Shown: positions 43,335 to 53,769, counted from the stretch's first letter. The stretch: DNA of 64,000 nucleotides from Taklimakanibacter lacteus (GCA_003576695.1 QOZQ01000011.1:124001-188000), one strand, 5' to 3'. The notes: a model not told the origin generated them from the sequence alone. Program-made: numbers and translations.

Positions 43335-44072
43335 ATGATGCTGCGCAGCTTCGCTGCCGCCGCGATCGTTCTGGCGGCGACGATGTCGGGCCCGTGCATG
43401 GCAAGCGACCAGCGGCTTCTGGTGCTGGATGGCTCCTGGGTCAAATGGGGCGCTCCCAAATGGGGCGCGGGGGCCACGGTGACCTATGGCTTCGCCGATG
43501 CGGCAGTAAGGTCGCCCACGGCCCGCAATTGCGCTTCCCTGGTGGCGTTCGATGAACTGGCGAGACGGACCGGCCTGGCGGGTCCTCGCCTGCGCGCCGA
43601 AGCCGAGGCCGCCTTTGCCGCGTGGTCGCAGGTCACCGGCCTTGCCTTTGTCGAAGCGCCAGTTGCCGCCAGGGCCGACATCCTGATCGGCGCCCAGGGG
43701 AAGCCCACGGGCTGGGCCTTCACCAATATCGAGCTCGAGTCCGGACCGCAGGCGCAAGCGCCGGCGACCGAGAGAGGCCTCGCCGAAACACCGGAGCAGG
43801 CGACACCCGCCGCGGCACACAGCATAAGGTCGATCCGCCATGCCTCGATCTGCCTCAACCCGCTGGCGAAGTGGAAGATCGGCTTTGACGGGAATCTCAG
43901 GACCTATGATGTGCGCTACACTCTCATGCATGAGATCGGCCACGCCATCGGGCTCGATCATCCCGGTGCCGCAGGCGCATTGATGGGATTCCGCTATGAC
44001 GAGAAGCTCACCGGTCCGACGCGGAGCGACGGCGAAGCTGCGCGGGCGCTCTACGGTCCGCACGTGAAGTGA
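43335..44072 (+). CDS. Secreted matrixin-type zinc metalloprotease
   Basis: A 245-residue protein with signal peptide (about 1-23) and the metzincin zinc motif HEIGHAIGLDH: His199, Glu200, His203, His209, and a Met-turn at Met217 (GALMGF). It is a small exported protease of unknown substrate. Start ATG 43335 has GAGGA eight bases upstream; an in-frame GTG at 43320 is possible. Six cysteine-free; no propeptide cysteine switch is evident. Confidence 0.85.
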   Translation: MMLRSFAAAAIVLAATMSGPCMASDQRLLVLDGSWVKWGAPKWGAGATVTYGFADAAVRSPTARNCASLVAFDELARRTGLAGPRLRAEAEAAFAAWSQVTGLAFVEAPVAARADILIGAQGKPTGWAFTNIELESGPQAQAPATERGLAETPEQATPAAAHSIRSIRHASICLNPLAKWKIGFDGNLRTYDVRYTLMHEIGHAIGLDHPGAAGALMGFRYDEKLTGPTRSDGEAARALYGPHVK

Positions 44073-44093
44073 GCCATTTATTTCTTGCTATGC

Positions 44094-45992
44094 TCAGCCC
44101 ATGCCCTTGGTCTTGAGCGCCGTCGTGATCTCATCGAGGATCGCGGGGTCATCGATGGTGGCCGGCATCTTCCAGTCCTCGCGGTCGGCGATCTTGCGCA
44201 TGGTGGATCTGAGGATCTTGCCCGAGCGCGTCTTGGGCAGGCGTCCGACGATCATCACGGTCTTGAAGCTCGCCACCGGACCGATCTCATCGCGGATCCT
44301 GGTGACACATTCGGCTTCGATTTCGGCCGGCGCGCGAGCGACACCCGCCTTCAGCACGACAAAGCCGACCGGCACCTGGCCCTTCAAGGCATCGGCGATG
44401 CCGATCACCGCGCATTCGGCGACATTGGGATGGCCCGCCAGGACCTCTTCCATGCTGCCGGTCGAGAGGCGATGGCCCGCCGTGTTGATGATGTCGTCGG
44501 TGCGCGCCATGATGTAGAGATAGCCGTCCTCATCCATGTAGCCGGCATCGGCGGTCTCGTAATAGCCGGGGAAATGCTCGAGATAGCTGGCGCGGAAGCG
44601 CGCGTCATTCCCCCACAGGGTCGGCAGGCAGCCGGGCGGCAAAGGCGTCTTCACGCAAATGGCGCCGAGATCGCCGCGCTTCACCTCATGGCCCCCTTCA
44701 TCCAGCACCCGCACGTCGTAGCCCGGCATCGGAACGGTGGGCGAGCCATATTTGACCGGCAGCTGGCCGAGGCCCACCGGATTGGCGACGATCGGCCAGC
44801 CGGTTTCCGTCTGCCACCAATGATCGATCACCGGCACGCGCAACCGCTCTTCCGCCCATTTGACCGTGTCGGGATCGGCGCGCTCGCCGGCAAGGAAGAG
44901 CGTGCGGAAAGCCGACAGGTCATATTTGCGGATGAAATTGCCGTCCGGGTCTTCCTTCTTGATGGCGCGGAAGGCGGTGGGCGCGGTGAACAGGGCCTTC
45001 ACGCCATGCTCGGAAATCACGCGCCAGAAGGTGCCGGCATCGGGCGTGCCGACCGGCTTTCCTTCGAACAGGATCGAGGTCGCGCCATGCAGCAGCGGCG
45101 CATAGACGATGTAGGAGTGGCCAACGACCCAGCCAACATCGGATGCGGCCCAGAAGGTTTCGCCGGGGGCGATGCCATAGATGTTCGACATCGACCATTT
45201 GAGCGCCACCATGTGGCCGCCATTGTCACGCACCACGCCCTTGGGCTGGCCGGTGGTGCCCGAAGTGTAGAGGATATAGAGGGGATCGGTCGCCTTGACG
45301 GTCACGCAATCGGCCATGTGTCCCTTCTTGCGGGCGGCGGCAACGAGGCCGGCCCAATCGTGATCGTGACCCTGAGCCAGATCCGCGGCCAGTTGCGGGC
45401 GCTGCCAGACGAGCCCCGCTTGCGGCTTGTGGCGGGCCAGCTCGATCGCCTTGTCGACCAGCGGCTTATAGGCGATCACGCGGCCGGGCTCGAGGCCGCA
45501 GGAGGCCGACATGATGAGCTTCGGCTTCGCATCATTGATGCGCGTGGCGAGCTCGGCCGGGGCAAAGCCGCCGAACACCACCGAGTGGATGGCGCCGATG
45601 CGCGCGCAAGCCAGCATGGCGAAAACCGCCTCGGGGATCATCGGCATGTAGATCAGGACGCGATCGCCCGCGGCGATGCCGAGATCGCTCAGCACCGCGG
45701 CAAGCGTGGCGACCTCGTCGCGAAGCTCGGCATAGGTGAAGCGCGTCTTGGCGCCGATAAAGGCGCTGTCATAGATGAGCGCCGTCCTGGCGCCGTTGCC
45801 CGCCGCGACGTGACGATCCACGGCATTCCAGCAGGTGTTGCACTCGGCGCCGACAAACCAGCGGTCGAGCCCATCGACTTTCGCATGGACCTGGTCCCAG
45901 GGCTTGATCCAGTCGACCTCCCGCGCCGCCGCCGCCCAGAATCCGGCCGGATCCTTCCGCCATGTCTCATAGGTATGGTGATAGTCGCTCAT
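44094..45992 (-). CDS. prpE: Propionyl-CoA synthetase (acyl-CoA synthetase)
   Basis: A 632-residue adenylate-forming enzyme with the P-loop YTSGTTGQPKG, the WWQTETGWP segment and the C-terminal catalytic Lys in SGKILRSTM. The overall pattern (FVGAECNTCWNAVDRHV, ASDVGWVVGHSYI) matches PrpE, which makes propionyl-CoA from propionate, ATP and CoA. Start ATG 45992 follows GGGCGG. It stands alone between convergent and divergent neighbours. Confidence 0.9.
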   Translation of the reverse strand: MSDYHHTYETWRKDPAGFWAAAAREVDWIKPWDQVHAKVDGLDRWFVGAECNTCWNAVDRHVAAGNGARTALIYDSAFIGAKTRFTYAELRDEVATLAAVLSDLGIAAGDRVLIYMPMIPEAVFAMLACARIGAIHSVVFGGFAPAELATRINDAKPKLIMSASCGLEPGRVIAYKPLVDKAIELARHKPQAGLVWQRPQLAADLAQGHDHDWAGLVAAARKKGHMADCVTVKATDPLYILYTSGTTGQPKGVVRDNGGHMVALKWSMSNIYGIAPGETFWAASDVGWVVGHSYIVYAPLLHGATSILFEGKPVGTPDAGTFWRVISEHGVKALFTAPTAFRAIKKEDPDGNFIRKYDLSAFRTLFLAGERADPDTVKWAEERLRVPVIDHWWQTETGWPIVANPVGLGQLPVKYGSPTVPMPGYDVRVLDEGGHEVKRGDLGAICVKTPLPPGCLPTLWGNDARFRASYLEHFPGYYETADAGYMDEDGYLYIMARTDDIINTAGHRLSTGSMEEVLAGHPNVAECAVIGIADALKGQVPVGFVVLKAGVARAPAEIEAECVTRIRDEIGPVASFKTVMIVGRLPKTRSGKILRSTMRKIADREDWKMPATIDDPAILDEITTALKTKGMG

Positions 45993-46156
45993 GCCGCCCA
46001 TCATAGTTAACGCTTCGTGTCCAGTAACCGATATAATCCACGCAAAGCTTAACAGCTTTTCAAGGCCAAGCTGCCAGTCTCCCGATCCTTACGGACGGGA
46101 TGGGACCATGCGCGATTTTGCGGCTTCAGCCAATGACTGCGAGTACGGGTGCGCCC

Positions 46157-47299
46157 ATGGCTGACCTGGCCCAGGTCGCCCAGCCCGACCGCGAGGCCGT
46201 TGCGGCGGTCAAGGCGGCGTTTCGAAGCCTGCCGGGGAGTTTCGGCGCCCATCTCTCCTTCTTCGTCCTGTGCGCGGCATATATCGCGGCGTATCTTTTT
46301 GCCGCTTCCACCATCAATCAGGGTGGAATGATCTCGATCGTCAGCATGTTCTCGACCTTCATGCTGGTGTCAGGCCCCATCCTGCTTGCCGCCGCCATCC
46401 TCATCGAGCTCGATCGCGTCATCCGCCGCGAGCGGTCGCAACATCCGCTGGCGGATCTCGCAAAAGGGCTGCTGACCTTCTTCACGCGCGACGGCCGCTT
46501 CGCCAGGGGATTGCCCCTGTTCCTCATGCTGCCGCCCTTCATGTTCGTCTTCGCGCAAGTGAAGGCGCTGATACCCGTGTTCCAACCCTTCGCCTGGGAC
46601 CCGGCATTCGATCATCTCGACCGTGTCATGCATTTCGGCAGGCTGCCATGGGAATGGCTGCAGCCCGTGCTCGGTTTTGCCCCCGTCACGCTGGTGCTCA
46701 ACCTGAACTATAATTTCTGGTTCCTGGCGATGTGGATCTTCCTCGTTCATTTCCTGTGGGTCGAGCGCAGCGGCATCCATCGCACGCGGACATTGCTTGC
46801 CTTCTTCCTGACCTGGGTGATCTGCGGCAGCCTGCTGGCGGTGCTCCTGTCTTCGGCCGGGCCTGCCTTCTATGGCCGGCTTGGCCTGTCTCCCGACCCC
46901 TATGCCGGTCTCATGGCCTATCTCAGGGCCGCCAATGAGGCGCTGCCGATCTGGGCGGTGCCGGTCCAGGACATGCTGTGGGCCGGCTATACCGGCGAGG
47001 GGGGACTCCTGCGCGGCATATCGGCGATGCCGAGCGTTCACAATGCCTCGGCTCTTCTGCTGGTGCTCGCGGTCTGGAACAGGTCGATCTTCGTGCGCAG
47101 CGTCGCGATCGCCCATGCGGTGCTCATCTTCATCGGGTCCATCCATCTGGCCTGGCACTATGCCGTCGACAGCTATCTCGCCTGGGCGGTGACGCTGGCG
47201 ATCTGGTGGGGCGCGGGGGCGGTGGCGCGCCGGTGGGAAGAGACGCCCCTGGCGCGGAATTTCAGCATGAGCCAAGCCGGGCATCGCCAGCCGGCCTAA
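46157..47299 (+). CDS. PAP2-superfamily membrane protein (Aur1/Ipt1-like)
   Basis: About 380 residues with seven or more hydrophobic helices. Two PAP2 motifs are seen: SAMPSVHNA near residue 294 and SIHLAWHYAVDSYLAW near residue 335, with the catalytic His residues. Members are lipid phosphatases or phosphotransferases. The start may be ATG 46157 or 46133. Confidence 0.82.
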   Translation: MADLAQVAQPDREAVAAVKAAFRSLPGSFGAHLSFFVLCAAYIAAYLFAASTINQGGMISIVSMFSTFMLVSGPILLAAAILIELDRVIRRERSQHPLADLAKGLLTFFTRDGRFARGLPLFLMLPPFMFVFAQVKALIPVFQPFAWDPAFDHLDRVMHFGRLPWEWLQPVLGFAPVTLVLNLNYNFWFLAMWIFLVHFLWVERSGIHRTRTLLAFFLTWVICGSLLAVLLSSAGPAFYGRLGLSPDPYAGLMAYLRAANEALPIWAVPVQDMLWAGYTGEGGLLRGISAMPSVHNASALLLVLAVWNRSIFVRSVAIAHAVLIFIGSIHLAWHYAVDSYLAWAVTLAIWWGAGAVARRWEETPLARNFSMSQAGHRQPA

Positions 47300-47370
47300 T
47301 CTGCGCACTTGGCTCACGGTCAAAGACTTGCTAGGGCGAAGCTCCTTTCCCTCTAGAGCAGGTCCTCATT

Positions 47371-48174
47371 GTGGCTCAATCGGCTAATCTCACCGTCATG
47401 ATCAATGCCGTGCGCAAGGCGGCGCGCGGCGTGCAACGCGATTTCGGCGAAATCGCCAATCTCCAGGTCTCGGTCAAGGGGCCGGGAAACTTCGTCACCG
47501 CCGCCGACAAGCGCTGCGAGAAGGTCATCCGCGAAGAGCTCGAAAAGGCGCGTCCCGGCTACAGCTTCCTGATGGAGGAATCAGGCAGCGTGACCGGCAG
47601 CGATGCCGATCACCGCTGGATCATCGATCCGATCGACGGAACGACGAATTTCATTCATTCGATCCCCTTCTTCGCGCTGTCGGTGGCGCTCGAGCGCAAG
47701 GGCGATCTCCTGGCAGCCGTCACCTATAACCCGATCTCGGATGAGCTGTTCACGGCAGAACGCGGGCAGGGCGCCTTCCTCAACAACCGGCGCCTGCGCG
47801 TGGCGGCGCGCAAGCTCCTCGCCGACAGCGTGGTGGCCTGGGGCATTCCCTCGATCGGGGATGAGGATCGTCATGCCCAGTTCCAGCGCGAGATGGCTCA
47901 ACTTCTGCCCAAGGTCGCGGCGATCCGCCAGATGGGCTCGGCGGCGCTCGAGCTCGCTTACGTCGCGGCCGGCCGCATCGATGTGATGCAAGGCCGCGGC
48001 CTCGAGCCCTGGGACAGCGCCGCCGGCATCCTGATGGTGCGCGAGGCCGGCGGCGTCACGATGTCGGCGGAAGGCGAGAAGGCGCCGTTCGAGACAGGCA
48101 CGATCCTTGCCGGCAATGCCGATCTCGTTCCTCTGATCAAGGCGGAGATAGCGGCGGCTCGTAAAGCCGCCTGA
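47371..48174 (+). CDS. suhB: Inositol monophosphatase family protein (SuhB type)
   Basis: A 267-residue Mg-dependent phosphatase with the family motifs WIIDPIDGTTNF and EPWDSAAG. It hydrolyses inositol-1-phosphate or related monophosphates; the family also includes the transcription factor SuhB. Start is GTG 47371. A strong terminator follows. Confidence 0.9.
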   Translation: MAQSANLTVMINAVRKAARGVQRDFGEIANLQVSVKGPGNFVTAADKRCEKVIREELEKARPGYSFLMEESGSVTGSDADHRWIIDPIDGTTNFIHSIPFFALSVALERKGDLLAAVTYNPISDELFTAERGQGAFLNNRRLRVAARKLLADSVVAWGIPSIGDEDRHAQFQREMAQLLPKVAAIRQMGSAALELAYVAAGRIDVMQGRGLEPWDSAAGILMVREAGGVTMSAEGEKAPFETGTILAGNADLVPLIKAEIAAARKAA

Positions 48175-48197
48175 GTCGCCCAGCAGGCTCACATGGA

Positions 48198-48224
48198 AAA
48201 GGCCGGGACTTGCCCGGCCTTTTT
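48198..48224. terminator. Bidirectional intrinsic terminator between suhB and rpsU
   Basis: AAAGGCCGGG (48198-48207) and CCCGGCCTTT (48213-48222), loop ACTTG, followed by T on the plus strand and preceded by A on it; it serves convergent suhB and rpsU. Confidence 0.85.
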
Positions 48225-48247
48225 CGTCTCCGCGCTTGTGGCGCGAA

Positions 48248-48481
48248 TTACGGCTTCACGACCTTCTTGGGGGCCGGCAACAGGCCTTCGCGCTGAAGGC
48301 GCTTGCGGGCCAGCTTGCGGGCGCGGCGAACGGCTTCCGCCTTTTCGCGGGCCTTCTTCTCGGAAGGCTTTTCATAGTGGCCGCGGAGCTTCATCTCGCG
48401 GAAAATGCCCTCGCGCTGCATCTTCTTCTTGAGGGCCTTGAGCGCCTGATCGACGTTGTTGTCGCGAACGATAACTTGCAC
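48248..48481 (-). CDS. rpsU: 30S ribosomal protein S21
   Basis: A 77-residue basic protein starting [20 protein letters not shown], the hallmark of S21, with a Lys/Arg-rich C-terminus. Single gene ended by the bidirectional terminator. Confidence 0.96.
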   Translation of the reverse strand: MQVIVRDNNVDQALKALKKKMQREGIFREMKLRGHYEKPSEKKAREKAEAVRRARKLARKRLQREGLLPAPKKVVKP

Positions 48482-48595
48482 GAGATTTGACCTCGGTTCC
48501 TTTGTTAACGGTTGTGTCCAGAAGGCGGGTCCGGATAAGCAGACCCATCGAAAGGGTTACCCCTCTCAAGCTGGCGGGCGAAATAGCACAGGGTT

Positions 48596-49690
48596 TCAGT
48601 CCTGTCGAGGGGTCAGCCTGTTCACATGGCCCATTTTCCGGCCGGGTCTCGATTCCGCCTTGCCATAGAGGTGGATAGCGGTCCGGGGCTCCCGGGCAAG
48701 ATCCTGCCAGCCGGCAGCGTCATCGCCCAGGAGATTGGTCATGACGACGTCGCTATGGCGTTCCGGACCGCCCAGCGGCCAGCCGGCGACGGCCCTGATA
48801 TGCTGCTCGAACTGCGAGATGAGGCAAGCGTCCATGGTCCAGTGGCCGGAATTATGGACGCGGGGCGCGATCTCATTGACGATCAGCCTCTCGCGACCGG
48901 TTTCCCGGGACAGGAACAGTTCGACCCCGATGATGCCGACATAATCGAGCGCCGCGGTGATCCGCCGGGCGATGTCGCGCGCCGCCTCCGCGGTCTCGGG
49001 GGCGATCGCCGCCGGCACGATCGACTGATGCAGGATATGATTCGCGTGCCGGTTCTCGGGCACGTCATAGACCGCTACCGCGCCGTCCCAGCCGCGCGCG
49101 GCGATGACGGAGACCTCCTTCTCGAAAGCGACAAAGCCCTCGAGAATGGCGGGCCTCCCGCCGGTCTGCGCCCAGGCGGCATCAAGCGCCGTATCGGCCC
49201 TGATCGTCGTCTGACCCTTGCCGTCATAGCCGAAGCGGCGGGTCTTCAGGATGGCCGGCCGGCCGATAAGGGCAACCGCCTCGGCAAGCCCTGCCGGATC
49301 ATCGACAGGGGCGAAGGGCGCGGTTTCGAGACCAATGCGGGTGAGGAAGGTCTTTTCGACCAGTCGGTCCTGGCTGGTGGCGAGCGCTTCCGCGCCCGGC
49401 GCCAGGGGCTTCAGGCGGCCGAGGATCGCGGCGGTCTCGGCGGGCACATTCTCGAATTCATAGGTCACGACGTCGACAGCCGAGGCAAAGGCCTCGAGCG
49501 CGGCACTGTCGTCATAGGCGGCGCAAATATGGTGGGCGGAGACCTGGAAGGCCGGGCTGTCGGGCTCCGGCGCATAGATATGGCAGCGCAGCCCCAGGCG
49601 CGCGGCGGCAAGGGTCAGCATGCGGCCGAGCTGGCCGCCGCCCAGAATGCCGATGACGGAATTGGGCGGCAGAGGCCGCGAGAGCCGCAT
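48596..49690 (-). CDS. purK: N5-carboxyaminoimidazole ribonucleotide synthase
   Basis: A 364-residue ATP-grasp enzyme with N-terminal GILGGGQLGRML and the FGYDGKGQ loop; it makes N5-CAIR in purine synthesis. It is coupled to purE: the ATG 49690 shares a base with the purE stop (TGATG). A TTG at 49693 is in frame but less likely. Confidence 0.95.
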   Translation of the reverse strand: MRLSRPLPPNSVIGILGGGQLGRMLTLAAARLGLRCHIYAPEPDSPAFQVSAHHICAAYDDSAALEAFASAVDVVTYEFENVPAETAAILGRLKPLAPGAEALATSQDRLVEKTFLTRIGLETAPFAPVDDPAGLAEAVALIGRPAILKTRRFGYDGKGQTTIRADTALDAAWAQTGGRPAILEGFVAFEKEVSVIAARGWDGAVAVYDVPENRHANHILHQSIVPAAIAPETAEAARDIARRITAALDYVGIIGVELFLSRETGRERLIVNEIAPRVHNSGHWTMDACLISQFEQHIRAVAGWPLGGPERHSDVVMTNLLGDDAAGWQDLAREPRTAIHLYGKAESRPGRKMGHVNRLTPRQD

Positions 49691-50265
49691 CAAGTCCCGT
49701 CCTTAGGGCGTTCTGCAACGGCAGCGGTCTGCTTTGCCCGCCAGGCCTCCAGCCGCTTGCCCAGCGCCTTGTCATTGAGGGCGAGGATACCGGCGGCGAG
49801 CAGGGCGGCGTTGATGGCGCCGGGCTTGCCAATGGCGAGCGTGCCGACGGGGATGCCGGGCGGCATCTGGACGATGGAATAGAGGCTGTCCTGGCCTTTC
49901 AGCGCCTGGCTCTCGACCGGCACGCCCAGCACCGGCAAGGTCGTCATCGAGGCGGTCATGCCGGGCAGGTGGGCGGCGCCGCCGGCCCCGGCGATGATGA
50001 CCTGGAAACCCTCATCCCGGGCGCCCTTGGCGAAAGCGTAGAGCCTTTCCGGGGTGCGATGCGCCGAGACGATGCGGGCCTCGTGCGCAATGCCAAGCTC
50101 GGCCAGCGTGTCGGCCGCATGTTTCATGGTCGAGGGCCAATCGGACTGGCTGCCCATGATGATGGCGACCCTGGAGCGCCGTGCCGGCGCTTTAAGGTTT
50201 TGTTTCCGCGCATCGGCTTGTCCTGAACCTGCGCGCATTTTTCGGGCCGGTGCCTTGGCGCTCAT
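49690..50265 (-). CDS. purE: N5-CAIR mutase
   Basis: A 191-residue enzyme with the class I PurE motif [12 protein letters not shown]-type ([11 protein letters not shown]) and the AHRTPERL segment. It isomerises N5-CAIR to CAIR. A basic N-terminal extension of about 30 residues precedes the domain. Overlaps the DUF465 gene by four bases. Confidence 0.95.
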   Translation of the reverse strand: MSAKAPARKMRAGSGQADARKQNLKAPARRSRVAIIMGSQSDWPSTMKHAADTLAELGIAHEARIVSAHRTPERLYAFAKGARDEGFQVIIAGAGGAAHLPGMTASMTTLPVLGVPVESQALKGQDSLYSIVQMPPGIPVGTLAIGKPGAINAALLAAGILALNDKALGKRLEAWRAKQTAAVAERPKDGT

Positions 50266-50471
50266 GCGATGATGTCCGGGATCAGCTTGTCCTCGACCTT
50301 CTGGATCTCGTCCTTGATCTGCAGCTTCATCTTCTTGAGCCGGCGCAGCTGGAGCTGGTCGCCGGTGCCGGACGCTTCGAGCGAGGAAATGGCGGCATCC
50401 AGGTCGCGATGTTGCTGTCGCAGCGTCATGAGCCTCGTCTGCAGAAGATTCTCTTCAGTCCCGTTGTTCAT
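50262..50471 (-). CDS. DUF465 (YdcH-like) small protein, copy A
   Basis: A 69-residue coiled-coil protein ([22 protein letters not shown]) of the DUF465 family. It probably starts a transcript with purE-purK. Divergent from a second DUF465 gene. Function unknown. Confidence 0.8.
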   Translation of the reverse strand: MNNGTEENLLQTRLMTLRQQHRDLDAAISSLEASGTGDQLQLRRLKKMKLQIKDEIQKVEDKLIPDIIA

Positions 50472-50590
50472 TCCGGCGCCAGACCCCGTTTTCGCACCGA
50501 TTTTTCCACACTCCCCTATGCCCTTGCACAGGGTTCGACAAGACCCCAAGTCTGTGTCACACTTATTTGGTCAACACAGAGGAGGCTTTG

Positions 50591-50767
50591 ATGAGCGTTC
50601 AAGCGCATCTCGGTGAACTGGCGGCAAAACATAAGGCTCTGGAAGCCGAGCTTGAGGACTGCATGTCCCATCCGGCTTCGTCAGATGCCGAAATTGCCGA
50701 GCTGAAGCGCAAGAAACTCCGAATCAAAGACGAGATGAGCAAAATCGCCGTGCAGATGAAGCACTAG
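50591..50767 (+). CDS. DUF465 (YdcH-like) small protein, copy B
   Basis: A 58-residue DUF465 protein (AELKRKKLRIKDEMSKI) with a perfect GGAGG ribosome site. It shares the stop region CTAG (50764-50767) with the convergent cupin gene. The two DUF465 genes face away from each other across a 119-base gap. Confidence 0.82.
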   Translation: MSVQAHLGELAAKHKALEAELEDCMSHPASSDAEIAELKRKKLRIKDEMSKIAVQMKH

Positions 50768-51279
50768 CTCTTGCGGCGCTGCCGGTCCGGCAGGCCGTCA
50801 TGCGGCCCAAGCGGCCGCGGGGGATCGATTTTCCAGTGCCGTGCGCCGATTTCGGCGTTGCGATGCGGGTGGAGTGGATAATGTATCCTGCTCCGCGTGC
50901 GTGACGCTTCGCCGACCACCAGGAATCTGACATCCCGATCGGTGTTGTTCAGGATCGTGTGGGCGAGGCCCGTCCCGGCAGGGAAGGAAACGCCATCGCC
51001 CGGCTTGAGACGTTTCAGATAGCCGTCGGCCCAAAGATCCGGCTCGCCCTCGAGGACGAAGACGAATTCCTCCTCGTCGGCCTCGGCATGCGGCCACGAC
51101 ACGCGCCGGCCGGGCTGCAATCTCTCGTGATGGATGCCGAGCCGCATCAGCCCGAATTTTTCGCCGAAGGAAGCGCTGATCGATTGGAGCTCGTCGGAGC
51201 CCTCGTAATGATTGTCGTCCTCGCCCTCGATATCGCGCCAATGCGCGATGAAAGCCGAGTAATCGACAGGCCCGGTCAT
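50764..51279 (-). CDS. Cupin-domain protein
   Basis: A 171-residue protein with one cupin barrel: motif 1 around SWPHAEADEEEFVFVLEGE and motif 2 GDGVSFPAGTGLAHTILNN, giving metal-binding His/Glu residues. Function unknown. GAGGGAGG lies before ATG 51279. Confidence 0.82.
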   Translation of the reverse strand: MTGPVDYSAFIAHWRDIEGEDDNHYEGSDELQSISASFGEKFGLMRLGIHHERLQPGRRVSWPHAEADEEEFVFVLEGEPDLWADGYLKRLKPGDGVSFPAGTGLAHTILNNTDRDVRFLVVGEASRTRSRIHYPLHPHRNAEIGARHWKIDPPRPLGPHDGLPDRQRRKS

Positions 51280-51365
51280 GACCAACCTCCCTCACAAGCA
51301 GGACGGCCTGCCCGAGGCAGCTGCGTGGCGGCCCTTCAGGCAGGACGGTTCAGCAGACAAGATTC

Positions 51366-52385
51366 TCAGGCAGCCTTTTCGAGCTTCTGCGACCACTTGC
51401 CGGCAGCCGCGAGCGCGTTCATCTCGGCGCGGTGGTTGAATGCCTTCTGGGCGGCGGTGACATTCTCCGCCTTGCCCTTCCAGGTTTTCAGAGCCGCCGC
51501 CTGCAGCGCCCGGCCATAGGAGAAGGTGAGCTTCCAGGGCAGGTTGCCGATGGCGTTCATGTAGTGGAGATGCGCGGTTGCGTCCTCGTCCGACTGGCCG
51601 CCCGAGAGGAAGGCGATGCCCGGCACCGCGCCCGGCACGCAGCGCTTCAGCACGGCGACGGTCTTCTCCGCCACTTCCTCGCGCGAGGCCTGCCTGGGGC
51701 AGTCCTTGCCGGACACGACCATGTTCGGCTTGAGGATCGTGCCTTCGAGCGCGACGCCGGCATAATAGAGCTCGCGGAACAGCTCGCTCAGCGCCCATTC
51801 CGAGACCTTCATGCAGCTATCGATGTCGTGATTGCCTTCCATGAGCACTTCCGGCTCGACGATGGGAACGAGGCCGCCTTCCTGGCAGAGTGCCGCATAG
51901 CGGGCCAGCGCATGGGCGTTGGCATGGATGGAATTGTGGCTGGGCAGGCCCGGGCCGATATCGATCACCGCGCGCCATTTGGCGAACTGGGCGCCCAGGG
52001 CCACATATTCCTTGATGCGGTCACGCAGACCATCGAGGCCCTCGGTCACCGTTTCCTTGGGTGACAGAGCCAGAGGCTTGGCGCCGGCGTCGAGCTTGAT
52101 GCCGGGAATGGCGCCCGCCGACTTGATGACGTCGACCAGGGGCGTCCCGTTCTTCGCCTTCTGGCGGATCGTCTCGTCGAACAGGATGACGCCCGAAATA
52201 TACTTCGACATTCCCTCCCTGGCGGAGAACAGCATCTCGCGATAGTCGCGGCGATTTTCCTCCGTGGACGGAAGATTTATCGAGTCGAAGCGCTTCTTGA
52301 TCGATCCGGTGCTTTCATCGGCGGCAAGTATGCCCTTGCCGGGCGTCACCATCGCTTCGGCCACTTTCGCGAGTTTGTCGGTCAT
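51366..52385 (-). CDS. Class I fructose-bisphosphate aldolase
   Basis: A 339-residue class I enzyme with KGILAADESTGSI and the Schiff-base Lys in ILKPNMV. It cleaves fructose-1,6-bisphosphate in glycolysis/gluconeogenesis. Start ATG 52385 follows GAGAGGAG. It is two bases after the pgk stop, so the genes are cotranscribed. Confidence 0.94.
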   Translation of the reverse strand: MTDKLAKVAEAMVTPGKGILAADESTGSIKKRFDSINLPSTEENRRDYREMLFSAREGMSKYISGVILFDETIRQKAKNGTPLVDVIKSAGAIPGIKLDAGAKPLALSPKETVTEGLDGLRDRIKEYVALGAQFAKWRAVIDIGPGLPSHNSIHANAHALARYAALCQEGGLVPIVEPEVLMEGNHDIDSCMKVSEWALSELFRELYYAGVALEGTILKPNMVVSGKDCPRQASREEVAEKTVAVLKRCVPGAVPGIAFLSGGQSDEDATAHLHYMNAIGNLPWKLTFSYGRALQAAALKTWKGKAENVTAAQKAFNHRAEMNALAAAGKWSQKLEKAA

Positions 52386-52387
52386 TC

Positions 52388-53587
52388 TCAAGCTCCTCTC
52401 AATGCCGTCACACCTGGCAGCGGTTTGCCTTCCAGCCACTCGAGGAAGGCGCCTCCCGCCGTTGAAATGTAGCTGAAGTCATCGGCCGCGCCCGCATGAT
52501 TGAGGGCCGCCACGGTGTCGCCGCCGCCGGCGATCGAAACGAGCTTGCCGCGCCTGGTCAGCTCGGCCGCATGGCGCGCCGCCTCATTGGTCGCCTTGTC
52601 GAAGGGGGCGATCTCGAAGGCGCCGAGCGGGCCGTTCCACACCACCGTGCCGGCCTTGTCGAAAGCGGCCTTGATGGCGGCGACGCTCTCAGGTCCCGTA
52701 TCGAGGATCATGTCGTCGGCCGCGACATCGGACACGTCCACCACGCGGCTCGGGCTGCCGGCCTTGAACTCCCTGGCGACGACGCCGTCGACGGGAAGCA
52801 GGATCTCGCAGGATTTCGACTTCGCGGTGGCGATGATGTCCCTGGCGGTGTTCGCCAGATCATGCTCGCAGAGCGACTTGCCGACCGGATAGCCGAGCGC
52901 CGCCAGGAAGGTGTTGGCCATGCCGCCGCCGATCACGATCACATTGGCGATGCCCGACAGGTTGCCGAGCAATTCGAGCTTGGTCGAGACCTTGGCGCCG
53001 CCGACGACGGCAACGAGAGGACGCTTCGGCTTTTCGAGCGCAGCGGCGAGCGCCTTGAGCTCGGCCTCCATGGCGCGCCCGGCAAAGGCCGGGATGACAT
53101 GGGCAATGCCCTCGGTCGAGGAATGGGCGCGGTGCGCCGCCGAAAAGGCGTCGTTCACATAGGCATCGCCGAGGCTGGCGAAGAGACTGGACAGGCCGGC
53201 GTCGTTCTTCTCCTCACCCGCATGATAGCGGGTGTTCTCCATGAGGAGGCACTCACCGGGCCTGGCCGCTTTGGCAGCCGCGACCGCCTTGCCGTCCTGC
53301 CAGTCGGTGAACACGAAGGTCACGGGCCGGCCCAGCGCCTTTTCGAGCGCCGGCGCCACGGGCTTCAGCGACATCTCCGGCACGACCTTGCCCTTGGGAC
53401 GGTCGAAATGGGCGAGCAGGATGACGGCAGCGCCCTTGTCGAGCAGCTCCCTGATGGTCGGCACGATGCGCTCGATGCGGGTCGCATCGCGCACTTCGCC
53501 ATTCTCGATCGGCACATTGAGATCGACGCGCAGCACGACGCGCTTGCCCTTCGCGTCGAGCTGGTCGAGGGTCCGGAAGGCCGGCAT
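52388..53587 (-). CDS. pgk: Phosphoglycerate kinase
   Basis: A 399-residue enzyme with [11 protein letters not shown], hinge and ATP loop (GGGDTVAAL). It makes ATP from 1,3-bisphosphoglycerate. The upstream gap to tkt holds a palindromic repeat rather than the usual gap gene. Confidence 0.96.
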   Translation of the reverse strand: MPAFRTLDQLDAKGKRVVLRVDLNVPIENGEVRDATRIERIVPTIRELLDKGAAVILLAHFDRPKGKVVPEMSLKPVAPALEKALGRPVTFVFTDWQDGKAVAAAKAARPGECLLMENTRYHAGEEKNDAGLSSLFASLGDAYVNDAFSAAHRAHSSTEGIAHVIPAFAGRAMEAELKALAAALEKPKRPLVAVVGGAKVSTKLELLGNLSGIANVIVIGGGMANTFLAALGYPVGKSLCEHDLANTARDIIATAKSKSCEILLPVDGVVAREFKAGSPSRVVDVSDVAADDMILDTGPESVAAIKAAFDKAGTVVWNGPLGAFEIAPFDKATNEAARHAAELTRRGKLVSIAGGGDTVAALNHAGAADDFSYISTAGGAFLEWLEGKPLPGVTALRGA

Positions 53588-53607
53588 CAGCGCAAGGCCT
53601 CCAAGAT

Positions 53608-53769
53608 TTCCCCTTCTCCCGTCCGGAGGATGGGAGAAGGTGCCCGAAGGGCGGATGAGGGCTCTTTCATGAAGCGTGCAAAGAATTCAAAAACAGTTCC
53701 TTTTGCGGGCAAAGAGCCCTCACCCGGCCTTCGGCCACCCATTGCTTCGCAACGGGCGAGGGGGGAAGT
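53608..53769. repeat. Composite palindromic intergenic repeat (MITE/REP-like)
   Basis: About 160 bases form an inverted duplication: the left half runs into TGAGGGCTCTTT (53656-53667) and the right half begins with the perfect complement AAAGAGCCCTCA (53711-53722). The flanking arms also pair with mismatches, including CCCGAAGGG and CGGCCTTCGGCC-type blocks. The 43-base centre is A-rich. Such elements are dispersed in Hyphomicrobiales genomes. An apparent reading frame here is an artefact of the repeat. Confidence 0.75.
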